Source of the DNA: Andreesenia angusta
GTDB taxonomy: Bacteria > Bacillota > Clostridia > Tissierellales > Gottschalkiaceae
NCBI GenBank assembly: GCA_030537835.1
Contig: JAUNVB010000005.1
Coordinates: forward strand, 1 to 64,000
Length of the DNA stretch: 64,000 nucleotides
Direction of reading: 5' to 3'
The notes below the pieces were generated by a model. That model did not search any database and was not told the DNA's origin. It was given only the letters and a program-made list of their open reading frames with translations. Numbering within the stretch: position 1 is the first letter of the stretch; every line of letters starts with the position of its first letter. Positions 26,593 to 36,020 of the stretch are shown here, piece by piece. Made by a program: the position numbers and the translations under genes.

Positions 26593-28245
26593 CTATTTTT
26601 TCAGTCTGAATCTACTCTTTAACGATACTATTCTATTGAAAACTAATTTATCTTCTGTAGTAAACTTCGGATCTACATTGAAATATCCATGTCTAAATAA
26701 TTGTACCTTATCTTGAATTTTCAATGATTTCATTCCCTCTTCCATAAATCCATTTTTTATAACTAAGGAATCTTTATTTATATTCTCTAAGAAATCATCC
26801 GATACATCTTCATCCTCTATTAGATTATCATATAATCTAAATTCAGCTGGTATTGCAGTCTTAGCATCTACCCAATGAATTGTGCTCTTAACTTTTCTTC
26901 CTTTAAATCCTGTACCGCTCTTCGTCTCTATATCATAAGTACAGTGAATCTCAACTATATTGCCATTATCATCCTTTACAAAATCATTGCATTTTACAAA
27001 ATAAGCATTTTTAAGTCTCACTTCATTTCCCGGATAGAGTCTATGGTATTTTGGTAATGGTTCTTCCATAAAATCTTCTCTCTCTATATACAATTCTCTT
27101 GAGAAAGATATTTTTCTACTTCCTAATTCTTCATTATCATCATTATTATTAGCATCTAATAATTCTGATTCTCCTTCAGGATAATTCGTTATTACAAGCT
27201 TTATAGGATCTATAACGGCCATCATCCTTGGAGCTTTGTTCTTAAGGTCTTCTCTTATAAAGTATTCAAGCATCTGACTATCTACTAAACTATTATTTTT
27301 TGCAACACCTATTTCTCTGCAAAAATTTCTAATAGATTCTGGAGTATATCCTCTTCTTCTCAAACCAGATATAGTCGGTAGTCTAGGATCGTCCCATCCA
27401 TCTACTATATTATTATCTACTAATTGCTTCAATTTTCTCTTACTCATAACAGTATTCGTAAGATTTAATCTTGCAAATTCTATCTGTCTTGGAATATTTT
27501 CCATCTCACATTCTTCTACAAACCAATTATAAAGCGGTCTGTGGTCTTCAAATTCTAAAGTACATAGGGAGTGAGTTATCCCTTCTATGGCATCTTCTAA
27601 TGGATGTGCATAGTCATACATAGGATATATACACCATTCATCCCCAGTATTGTGATGCGATTCATGAAGTATTCTATATATTACAGGGTCTCTCATATTT
27701 ATATTCGAAGAAGCCATATCTATCTTTGCTCTTAAAACCTTTGAACCATCTTCGAATTCACCGTTCTTCATTCTTTCAAATAAATCTAAATTCTCTTCAA
27801 TCGATCTATTTCTATATGGACTCTCTTTTCCCGCTTCAGTCAGAGTTCCTCTATATTCTCTTATCTCATCTGCTGTTAATTCACATACAAAAGCTTTTCC
27901 CTTCTTTATAAGAACTATTGCTCTTTCATACATTTCCTGAAAATAATCAGATGCGAAAAACAAATTATCCCACTCATAGCCTAGCCAGTTAACATCTTCT
28001 TTTATGCTCTTTACGTATTCAATCTCTTCCTTACATGGGTTCGTATCGTCGAATCTCATATTAGTAATTCCTTTGAATTCATCACCTAAATCAAAGTTTA
28101 AAACTATAGATTTAGCATGTCCAATATGCAAATAACCGTTCGGCTCAGGTGGAAATCTAGTTATTATCTCATCATGTTTTCCACTCTCTAAATCCTCTTC
28201 AATTATGGTCTTAATAAAGTTTTGTGGTACTTTTACTTCACTCAT
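26593..28245 (-). CDS. glnS: Glutaminyl-tRNA synthetase
   Basis: 550-residue class I synthetase. HIGH motif in [17 protein letters not shown] equivalent [11 protein letters not shown], GlnRS catalytic insert ([36 protein letters not shown]), and two anticodon-binding beta barrels at the C-terminus. Most Firmicutes lack GlnRS and make Gln-tRNA through GatCAB; scattered clostridial lineages have a GlnRS thought to be acquired by transfer. It follows addA with a short gap. No T-box leader is visible. Confidence 0.95.
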   Translation of the reverse strand: MSEVKVPQNFIKTIIEEDLESGKHDEIITRFPPEPNGYLHIGHAKSIVLNFDLGDEFKGITNMRFDDTNPCKEEIEYVKSIKEDVNWLGYEWDNLFFASDYFQEMYERAIVLIKKGKAFVCELTADEIREYRGTLTEAGKESPYRNRSIEENLDLFERMKNGEFEDGSKVLRAKIDMASSNINMRDPVIYRILHESHHNTGDEWCIYPMYDYAHPLEDAIEGITHSLCTLEFEDHRPLYNWFVEECEMENIPRQIEFARLNLTNTVMSKRKLKQLVDNNIVDGWDDPRLPTISGLRRRGYTPESIRNFCREIGVAKNNSLVDSQMLEYFIREDLKNKAPRMMAVIDPIKLVITNYPEGESELLDANNNDDNEELGSRKISFSRELYIEREDFMEEPLPKYHRLYPGNEVRLKNAYFVKCNDFVKDDNGNIVEIHCTYDIETKSGTGFKGRKVKSTIHWVDAKTAIPAEFRLYDNLIEDEDVSDDFLENINKDSLVIKNGFMEEGMKSLKIQDKVQLFRHGYFNVDPKFTTEDKLVFNRIVSLKSRFRLKK

Positions 28246-28322
28246 CTATTCGCTTCCTTTCATTATTACAATATGATTCTAGTATATCATTTATTCAATC
28301 TCTATTCCATATTGAATCTTAG

Positions 28323-31300
28323 CTATACTATTTCAATCAATTCGTTTAAATAGAGTGAATAAATATATTTCTCCTTAACCGTTTTTTTCAATATACCTTC
28401 TAATGCTTCTGTATAGAGTTCTATCTGCTCTTTATAATTATCTATATAATAGTTCTTATTAGAATTTCTATCCGTCTTATAATCTAATAATACCATCTCT
28501 CCATCTTCCTCAAATACACAATCTATTATACCTTGAATATATATATCTGAACCAATATCTTCTATCTTATATATAAAGGCTTCTTCTTTTCTTATTCTAT
28601 CTGAATTCTTAATCCTCTTATATATATCTGATTTAAAGAAATTTTCAATCGGCTTTATATCTATCTTATTTGCTATGCTCTTTGACAATATCTCTTTTTT
28701 AAGAAGTTCGTCAATCTTTATGACTATATCATCGCAATCGTGATCTAATCTAAAATCCATATTCGCAATTATATCATGAATTGCTGTTCCAATCTCTGCT
28801 CCACTGATTTCTTCAGTTTCTTTCATAAAATTAGGCAATTCATTTATCTCTTCTACTCTATTATTAATATCTTCCCCATGATCTAAAAGCTTTATATAAG
28901 ATGTGACTCCAAATCTAGACTGAGCCTTCGTATCTTCAATAAATGGATATTGCCATTCTAAACTATCGATAATTTTTGTTTCTCTTAATTCTTCATCTTT
29001 AGCTTTTTTAAGCAGTTTTTTCAGCTCTTCTTTTCTAGTTTCTTTTTTCTTTTCCTCTTCTTTTAAATCTTCTCTTCTCCTAATTATAAGTTCATAATCT
29101 CTATATGAATTATCGTTTTCTATACAGAGCAAGATCCAGTCTAAAAAAGTTCTAGCTTTTATTATATTATGAAAAGATATATTATTAGAGCTCTCTGCTA
29201 ATTCAATTTCCTCACTACCCTTTAAATTCTTCGTTCCAAATAATATCAATTTATCCTTAGCCCTAGTCATTGCAACGTATAATACCCTCATCTCTTCTGA
29301 TAAGAGTTCAATATTTATCTTTTCTTTTATCGCTTTTTTAGATATTGTATTTACTTTAATTCTATTCTCTATATCTATATAATCTATACCGATTCCAAGG
29401 TCTTTATGAAAGAGGAATTCTCTTCTTATATCGTATAGATTAAATCTTTTATTCATATCTGCACATATTACTATTGGAAATTCCAATCCTTTGCTCTTAT
29501 GAACCGACATAATTCTTACGACATCTTCATTTTCTCCAAGAATCTTTGCTGTCCCAAAATCACTATCTATATCTTTCAATCTATCTGAAAACCTTATAAA
29601 ATTAAAAAGACCTGATATACTCGTCATTTCTAATTCATTAGCTTTATCGACTAAGATTTCAAGATTTGCCTGTCTTTGTTTTCCATTAGTGAGTGTTCCA
29701 AGATAATAATAGTAATTGCTCTGCATCATAACTCTCCATATGAATTCATCTAATTTATATAATCTGCTCATCTCTTTCCAAGAATCTATCTTCTCTATGA
29801 ATTTAGAGAGCTTTTCACTCAATTCATCTTCTTTTTCTTCTATATATTTATATATAGCTTGATGGAAATGCATATCTTTATAAGATATTCTAATATCTAT
29901 TAATTCTTCTAATGTAAATCCTCCGATAAATGACTTCATAGTGCTTATAAGAGGAATATCCTGCTTTATATTGTCTATTATTTTCAATAGATTTAAAAAT
30001 ATCTTTATCTCAATCGATGAGAAATAACCTTTATCTACATCTGCATATACTGGTATTTCAGATTCTAATAATATGCTCTCATATATATCTACTTTATTCT
30101 TCATAGTTCTTAAAAGTATGACTATATCTTTATTTCTTATAGGCCTAAATTCTCCTGTTTTAGAATCGTAAGTCTCTTCCTGTTTTAATTTTTTTATCCT
30201 ATTAGCTATGAATCTAGCTTCCATCTCTTCTTTTTTCATATCATTTAAATATGAGTCTATCTCATCATCTTCCTCAGATGAATAGCTATCTATTATATTT
30301 ATCTCTGTCTTTCTATTGTATTTACTATCTGAATATTCAGCTCCATTATATAGATATGAATCCTTATCGTATTCTATTTCACCTACTTCTTCCGACATTA
30401 TATTTTTAAATATATAATTTACCCAATCTAAGATTTCTTTTCTACTTCTAAAGTTTTTATTTAAATCTATTCTTTTGCTATTTTGACAATCTTCTTTAAA
30501 TCTCTTATATTTTTCAATAAATAATGTAGGATCTGCAAGTCTAAATCTATATATACTCTGTTTCACATCACCAACTAAGAAGAGATTATTCTCTCTTTTT
30601 ATATGATTTACTATTGTCTCTTGAACTATATTGCTATCCTGGTATTCATCTACGAATATATAAGAAAAGCTCTCTCTTATCTCATCTCTTATATCTTCAT
30701 CTTCTAATATCTCTAATGTTCTATGCTCTAAATCATTGAAATCTAGAGCTCCTTTTTCTGTTTTCTTCTGTCTATATCTATCTTCAAAACGCTTTATAAT
30801 TAAATATAGATATTTCATCGGCTCATACATATAATTGAGTTCCTCTGCCTGATTTTTAAAATCTATATCTGGATAGCTCTTTATAATGGATTTGATCTTA
30901 TCTTTTGCATCATTTCTCAATTTCATAGCTTTTTCTTTTAACTCGATAGAACATTCCATTTTTTTACTAGGTAATCTTGCAAATTTGAATTCATTAATAT
31001 TATTAATTATCTGGTCAATACCTTCATTTTGATTCAATATAGATTTTAATTCCGTTTTCTCTTTTTCTAATATATCTATATAATTATAAGGTCCTTCAGA
31101 CTGATTAGATATATTATATGCTTCAGAAATCAAATCGTATGCTATTTCTATATCGGCCACTATATTCTTATTTATCACCTTATACCAAGCGCTGTTTTTA
31201 AGCTCTTCTTCATTCATTCTATACTTCTCTATACTTTCTTTTAACCATTCAAATGGATATGGTTGGCTTTGGATGAAATTATGAACCTGCATTATTATAT

Positions 31301-31829
31301 CTTCTATTTCTCTATCGTCTCTATCTCCAGTGAACATCTCTATTAGATTTAAAAAATCCCCCTCTTTAAACTCTTTATTCTCAGATATTTTATATTCTTC
31401 TTCTAATATCTCGTCTAAGGCTTCCTGCTTTAATATATCAGCCTCTACCATTTCTAATACTCTGAAATTGGGATCTAAATCTATTTTATGAAAATATTTT
31501 CTGAGTATATGGGTACAGAATGAATGTATAGTCATTATCATAGATTTATTTATCAAGCTTATCTGCTTTTTTGCTATAACAGGGTCTCTATCCGAAATAG
31601 CTATCTCTTTATTAAAAGCTTCCATTATCCTCTCTCTCATCTCTGCAGCAGCTGCCCTCGTAAATGTAACTATGAGCATCTTATCTATATCGGCTTCTCC
31701 ATTTAATGCAAGCTTTATAATTCTTTCTACTAATACTGCCGTCTTACCTGAACCAGCTGCAGCCGACACTAGAAGATTATTATTCCTATCATCTATAGCA
31801 AGACTCTGCTCTTTAGTCCATTTAGGCAT
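28323..31829 (-). CDS. addA: ATP-dependent helicase/nuclease subunit A
   Basis: About 1168 residues. With AddB it forms the Firmicute RecBCD-like enzyme that resects double-strand breaks. Walker A VSAAAGSGKTAVLVERI, DExx box FVDEYQDSN, helicase motifs through MSVHKSKGLEFPIVI and RVLYVAMTRAKDKLIL, and a C-terminal PD-(D/E)xK nuclease (GIIDCVFEEDGEMVLLDYKTD). Overlaps the addB 3' end by a few bases, so translational coupling is likely. ATG 31829 was preferred over the in-frame starts just upstream. Confidence 0.96.
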   Translation of the reverse strand: MPKWTKEQSLAIDDRNNNLLVSAAAGSGKTAVLVERIIKLALNGEADIDKMLIVTFTRAAAAEMRERIMEAFNKEIAISDRDPVIAKKQISLINKSMIMTIHSFCTHILRKYFHKIDLDPNFRVLEMVEADILKQEALDEILEEEYKISENKEFKEGDFLNLIEMFTGDRDDREIEDIIMQVHNFIQSQPYPFEWLKESIEKYRMNEEELKNSAWYKVINKNIVADIEIAYDLISEAYNISNQSEGPYNYIDILEKEKTELKSILNQNEGIDQIINNINEFKFARLPSKKMECSIELKEKAMKLRNDAKDKIKSIIKSYPDIDFKNQAEELNYMYEPMKYLYLIIKRFEDRYRQKKTEKGALDFNDLEHRTLEILEDEDIRDEIRESFSYIFVDEYQDSNIVQETIVNHIKRENNLFLVGDVKQSIYRFRLADPTLFIEKYKRFKEDCQNSKRIDLNKNFRSRKEILDWVNYIFKNIMSEEVGEIEYDKDSYLYNGAEYSDSKYNRKTEINIIDSYSSEEDDEIDSYLNDMKKEEMEARFIANRIKKLKQEETYDSKTGEFRPIRNKDIVILLRTMKNKVDIYESILLESEIPVYADVDKGYFSSIEIKIFLNLLKIIDNIKQDIPLISTMKSFIGGFTLEELIDIRISYKDMHFHQAIYKYIEEKEDELSEKLSKFIEKIDSWKEMSRLYKLDEFIWRVMMQSNYYYYLGTLTNGKQRQANLEILVDKANELEMTSISGLFNFIRFSDRLKDIDSDFGTAKILGENEDVVRIMSVHKSKGLEFPIVICADMNKRFNLYDIRREFLFHKDLGIGIDYIDIENRIKVNTISKKAIKEKINIELLSEEMRVLYVAMTRAKDKLILFGTKNLKGSEEIELAESSNNISFHNIIKARTFLDWILLCIENDNSYRDYELIIRRREDLKEEEKKKETRKEELKKLLKKAKDEELRETKIIDSLEWQYPFIEDTKAQSRFGVTSYIKLLDHGEDINNRVEEINELPNFMKETEEISGAEIGTAIHDIIANMDFRLDHDCDDIVIKIDELLKKEILSKSIANKIDIKPIENFFKSDIYKRIKNSDRIRKEEAFIYKIEDIGSDIYIQGIIDCVFEEDGEMVLLDYKTDRNSNKNYYIDNYKEQIELYTEALEGILKKTVKEKYIYSLYLNELIEIV

Positions 31830-34800
31830 TATCATCACTATCCTTCTCTTTTAAACTCTTTATATCCATTTTCTTCAGCTTTCTATATTCATTTCCTTCA
31901 AAATTTATATCGAATTTACATATAGAGCTATAATCACAATAGGTACAAGGCTTTTCCTGTCCTGATTCACTTATATATGGTTCAATTTTTACATTTCCTC
32001 TACCTATTTCTTCTCCCGTCTTTTTAATTATATCTTCTATATGATCTATTAATATTTGTATTTCTTCAATTTCTAATATATCGTTTTGCTTTCTTATGCT
32101 ACCATTTTTATTCATTCTAATATTGTATAATCGACTTTCCCTATCCATCTTTCTATCTAATGATTTTACAATATCTTTATCGTCTATTATTATTCCAGAG
32201 ACTTTCTCAACCTTATTCCTTATCTTCTCCGCTTCATCTATATTCTCTGCTCTTATTATAGGGTCTCTCATCTTAAAGTAAAATGCACCCGCTGGATATA
32301 ATTCTGTCTCTTCAAATCTAAACTCTGTATCTATATCAGAATCTAATACCGCTTTAAGGTAGACTATTAATTGTATCTGAAGCCCTTGCAATGCCTTCGA
32401 TATATCAAAGTCTTGATTCCCGGATTTATAATCAATTACTCTAAACAATGTCTTATCCTCTAATCTACATATATCGAGTCTATCTATTTTCCCTTCTAAT
32501 ATCAGATTAGTTCCGTCTTTAAAGGACAATTCTATAGTCGGTATCTTCTCTTCAAATTTCAATTCATATTCTATCGGATTGAATTCTCCTAAATCTATTT
32601 GTTCAGTCGCTTTTCTAATCGATTTTTTGCTAACTCTCTTCAATTTATTGATTAAATACCTATATCTTGCTGTTGAATTGAATACGAAATACTCACTTTT
32701 TCCTATATTTTTTTCTATTATCTCCTCAGTTAATTCGTTTAATTCTCTTTCATCTATATCTTCCCATCTTCTGTTTTCAATTTTTAATCTCTTACCATAT
32801 TCTTCTAAAGTCGTATGGAGGATATTACCTATATCAGGATACTCTATGACACATCTTTTTCTCTCTCTAGGGTAGAGACCGTAGGTCATAAAATGCATAA
32901 ATGGACAGGAATTAAATTTCTCAATCCTAGATACACTCGTTCTAAGTGGTAGATTATAGAGTTTTTTAGAGTATTTTTCTTCAATATATTCCTGTTGATT
33001 TATAAAGAACAATCCTTCTATAATCGATTTAAATCCATCAATATCTCCCCTCTTTATATGCCAAGCATATATATTAATCCATTCTTCATCAATATCCTTA
33101 CCTTCTAAGTACTGTCTAAAGCTCTCTGAAATATATTTTATAGAAGGTCTTTTTGAAACGATTTTTTCTAATTCAGTCTTCTCACTTATTCCTATATGAC
33201 TTTCAGTCTTTAAATCAGGGAATATATATTTAAATCTATCTATAATTGTAGAGGCTCTTAAACTGCTTCCAGAATGACTAGATATAGAATATGATATAAA
33301 GAGCTTTTTATTAGGCTTAGTAAAAGATGAATAAATCTTGAAATTCTCCGATTCTATGACCATATTCGTATCTATATTTAAATCTAAACCTTCTTCTTTT
33401 AATTTCTCTTTATCTCTATCTAAGAGCATTCCAGCATCTTCTAAATTGCTCGGAAGTATTCCATCATTTACTCCTATTACGAATAAATACTCTATATCTC
33501 CCGTTTTAGTTCTATCTAAATTTCCAAATATGACCTGGTCTAATGTCGGTGGTATTATACCCGTCTTATAATTTGACAATCCCGATTCAATTAAATTTAT
33601 ATATTCCGATATATCTATATTCAAATCTCCCATTAATTCAGTCATCTGATCTAATATATCCATCAATATATTCCAAACTTGGGCTGTTTCATTCGCTATA
33701 TCAAAATTTTCTATTTCAATTTGTCTATCCATAAGAGCATCTATCTTCATTTTAATATCTAATTCGGTTAAATAATTGAATATTTTTTCATTTATTTCTC
33801 TTATACTCTTCTTTCCATCGAAAGAACTCTTCAACGGCTCTATATTTTCTATGAATTTGACTCTTATCTCTTCTATTTCTGGATATTCATCTAGCCCTTT
33901 TTCAAACTCCTTAAAATACTTATCTCCTTCTATATTGAATTGGAGCACATAATTTTCTAATATATCTACTTCTTCTGAATCTAAACTGGATAAACCCGTT
34001 TTTAGAAATTTAAATACATCTTGATATTTGAAATTTCTATTTATAGCTCTTAATAAATCTATTATATATATGACTAGATTATGACTAGAGATATCCCTTT
34101 TTTCATCTAAAAAATAAGGTATTTCATACTCTGAAAATATCCTCTTTATCGATGACTGATATAGATTCATATCGTTAGAAACTACTAGTATATCTCTCCA
34201 TCTAGCTTTCTTTTCCATAACTAGCTTAATTATCTCTATAGCTATATTTTCAACTTCATCATTAGGATTTAAATAAGAGTTTATACTTATTGAATTAGGC
34301 CTTCCTTTTAATTTCTTTGCAGGATAAGCAAATAGATTTCTTTCTAAATGTCTGAGATATTTATCTTTGATATTGTTCTCATCTAATCTCTCTATCTTTA
34401 CAGATTCTCCTAAGATCTTTAAGCTCATATCTTCAATTTTTCTAAAACTCGTCTTTATCGGATTAAATAGAGATATATCTTCTATGAATTCATCATCATC
34501 TAAATTAAGACTTATTACTATATTATCTGCCTTAGATATTATAGCTTCTAATACTTCATATTCTCTGCCTGAAAACACATCGAATCCATCTATATATACA
34601 TTCTTTTTTTCTAAATAATCGCTTTCTAATATATTCTCTGATAAGAGGTTTAAGATATCATTTTGATCCATATATTTATCTTTCATATATTCATTCATCT
34701 TTTTATATATCTTATTTACTTCTCTCAGCTTTCTAATATGGATATCTTCTTCCTTATCTTTTAAATATAATTCTATATCTTCAGGCTCTATACAGTTCTT

Positions 34801-35184
34801 CTTAAAGCTCTGTATTAGTCTATTTATCTCCTCTAAAAAACCATTCTTTCTATAGCTCGTCTTAAAAATCTCTAATTCATTTCTACACTCTTCTGCTATC
34901 TTACTAGTCAGTATATATAGTCCTACTTCATCTATAATGCTTCTATTCTTTCCTCTATATTTATTTCTCAATATATCTGAAAGTTTAGTAAAGCTTACGA
35001 CTATTAGATCCATAATTCCCTTATATCCATTCTTATTTATGAGTTCTTGTTCCGATTTAAGAGTATATTGCTCTGGCACTAGGAGAATAGCTTTTCTTTT
35101 ATTTTCTATATCTTCTTTTATATACTCTCTTATCTTAGTCGTCTTTCCAGTTTTTGCTCTACCCATTATAATCTTTACGCTCAA
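31822..35184 (-). CDS. addB: ATP-dependent nuclease subunit B
   Basis: 1120 residues. N-terminal Walker A GRAKTGKTTKIREY and inactivated helicase-like domains; the C-terminus has a RecB-family nuclease (ILEGKIDRLDICRLEDKTLFRVIDYKSG). A 4Fe-4S cluster is built from one Cys in FNSCPFMHF and three in CTYCDYSSIC, the AddB signature. First gene of addBA, with a TTG start. Confidence 0.96.
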   Translation of the reverse strand: MSVKIIMGRAKTGKTTKIREYIKEDIENKRKAILLVPEQYTLKSEQELINKNGYKGIMDLIVVSFTKLSDILRNKYRGKNRSIIDEVGLYILTSKIAEECRNELEIFKTSYRKNGFLEEINRLIQSFKKNCIEPEDIELYLKDKEEDIHIRKLREVNKIYKKMNEYMKDKYMDQNDILNLLSENILESDYLEKKNVYIDGFDVFSGREYEVLEAIISKADNIVISLNLDDDEFIEDISLFNPIKTSFRKIEDMSLKILGESVKIERLDENNIKDKYLRHLERNLFAYPAKKLKGRPNSISINSYLNPNDEVENIAIEIIKLVMEKKARWRDILVVSNDMNLYQSSIKRIFSEYEIPYFLDEKRDISSHNLVIYIIDLLRAINRNFKYQDVFKFLKTGLSSLDSEEVDILENYVLQFNIEGDKYFKEFEKGLDEYPEIEEIRVKFIENIEPLKSSFDGKKSIREINEKIFNYLTELDIKMKIDALMDRQIEIENFDIANETAQVWNILMDILDQMTELMGDLNIDISEYINLIESGLSNYKTGIIPPTLDQVIFGNLDRTKTGDIEYLFVIGVNDGILPSNLEDAGMLLDRDKEKLKEEGLDLNIDTNMVIESENFKIYSSFTKPNKKLFISYSISSHSGSSLRASTIIDRFKYIFPDLKTESHIGISEKTELEKIVSKRPSIKYISESFRQYLEGKDIDEEWINIYAWHIKRGDIDGFKSIIEGLFFINQQEYIEEKYSKKLYNLPLRTSVSRIEKFNSCPFMHFMTYGLYPRERKRCVIEYPDIGNILHTTLEEYGKRLKIENRRWEDIDERELNELTEEIIEKNIGKSEYFVFNSTARYRYLINKLKRVSKKSIRKATEQIDLGEFNPIEYELKFEEKIPTIELSFKDGTNLILEGKIDRLDICRLEDKTLFRVIDYKSGNQDFDISKALQGLQIQLIVYLKAVLDSDIDTEFRFEETELYPAGAFYFKMRDPIIRAENIDEAEKIRNKVEKVSGIIIDDKDIVKSLDRKMDRESRLYNIRMNKNGSIRKQNDILEIEEIQILIDHIEDIIKKTGEEIGRGNVKIEPYISESGQEKPCTYCDYSSICKFDINFEGNEYRKLKKMDIKSLKEKDSDDNA

Positions 35185-35228
35185 CTTATCACCCTCTTAA
35201 ATATCTATTGATATTTGATAATCTGAAA

Positions 35229-35256
35229 AAAGGATAATGATCGCTCATTATCCTTT
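35229..35256 (-). terminator. Terminator after the Usp-like gene
   Basis: AAAGGATAATGA and TCATTATCCTTT form a perfect 12-bp stem with the loop TCGC. On the minus strand a T-run follows. It overlaps the stop codon of the upstream gene. Confidence 0.85.
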
Positions 35257-35638
35257 ATACTACAATGTATTCAATTGATTTTTTTCTTAATTTCTTTTTC
35301 AATTCTTTAACTATAGGATGATTTTCTACATCCTTAATATTTGGAGATACTCCTAAGACTATATAACCAACATTATTTTTTAAAGCATAATCTGCTAAAG
35401 TCTTGATTACATCATCATCTCTTATAACTGTAAGATCAGCATCTGCTTTTCTAGCTACTGAAAACAAATATTCTAATGCTTCTGAATCACTTTGATCGTA
35501 TAAAAAGTTTTCATGCTCTTTTACTACATTGATAATATACATCTCATCGTATTTATCTTTTAGTTCTACACCTTTTTTAATCAGCTTTTCACAATTTTTC
35601 TGTTGGGTAACACAGACCATCATATTCTTTTTAGTCAA
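35255..35638 (-). CDS. Universal stress protein-like protein
   Basis: 127 residues from TTG 35638, which has AAGGAGAG 7 nt upstream. The start KKNMMVCVTQQKNCEKLIKKG resembles the UspA-like domain of KdpD rather than classic UspA. The C-terminus reads VGYIVLGVSPNIKDVENHPIVKELKK. The classic GxxGSxxx ATP motif is not seen, so nucleotide binding is doubtful. Function unknown; likely a cytosolic stress or regulatory protein. It lies alone between addBA and selC with its own terminator. Confidence 0.75.
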   Translation of the reverse strand: MTKKNMMVCVTQQKNCEKLIKKGVELKDKYDEMYIINVVKEHENFLYDQSDSEALEYLFSVARKADADLTVIRDDDVIKTLADYALKNNVGYIVLGVSPNIKDVENHPIVKELKKKLRKKSIEYIVV

Positions 35639-35742
35639 TTTTCTTCTCTCCTTAAATTCCACTAACAATATATATTGTACCCAAAAAATATTAAATATAT
35701 ATAAAATTTATAATTATCTTTATCTTTTCTCTTATAAAAAAT

Positions 35743-35773
35743 AAAGTCTGTATTCCTAATGAATACAGACTTT
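35743..35773 (-). terminator. Terminator of selC
   Basis: AAAGTCTGTATTC and GAATACAGACTTT form a perfect 13-bp stem with a 5-base loop, 7 bp after the tRNA 3' end. On the minus strand it is followed by ATTTTTTAT. Confidence 0.88.
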
Positions 35774-35779
35774 TCTATT

Positions 35780-35876
35780 TGGCGGGAATGTGTGGGAATC
35801 GAACCCACCTAAGACGCTCTTAACGCCTCACGCTAGTTTTGAAGACTAGAGGGCACACCAGCACCCATCCACTCCC
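35780..35876 (-). tRNA. selC: tRNA-Sec (anticodon TCA)
   Basis: 97 nt with encoded CCA. Minus-strand sequence begins GGGAGTGG and ends TTCCCGCCA, giving the long acceptor stem. The anticodon arm is CTAGT-CTTCAAA-ACTAG with anticodon TCA (plus-strand 35840-35842), followed by a long variable arm (AGCGTGAGGCGTTAAGAGCG) and a T arm GTGGGTTCGATTCCCAC. It decodes UGA as selenocysteine with SelB. It lies downstream of selDAB but has its own promoter. Confidence 0.97.
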
Positions 35877-35899
35877 ATATGTTTTTCTCAACATTAAAG

Positions 35900-35928
35900 A
35901 TTATAATCTATATTATAGAATTTTTCAA
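35900..35928 (-). promoter_or_regulatory. selC promoter
   Basis: On the minus strand TTGAAA (35923-35928), 17-bp spacer, TATAAT (35900-35905). The tRNA 5' end is 24 bp downstream, leaving a short leader. Confidence 0.8.
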
Positions 35929-35991
35929 TAGATTCATCATATTTTTTTATAATATTTAAATTAAAACCTTATATTCTTTTATATGAAAGAT

Positions 35992-36016
35992 ATATAGGAG
36001 GAAAATCCTCCTATAT
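35992..36016 (-). terminator. Hairpin after selB
   Basis: ATATAGGAGGA and TCCTCCTATAT form a perfect 11-bp stem with a 3-base loop just after the selB stop. The T-run is weak (ATCTTTCAT), so termination may be partial. Confidence 0.65.
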
Positions 36017-36020
36017 AAGT

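Noticed and set aside
28246-28322. T-box or riboswitch before glnS
   Set aside because: The gap upstream of glnS is only about 77 bp and shows no T-box sequence; the argC leader is also too short for one.
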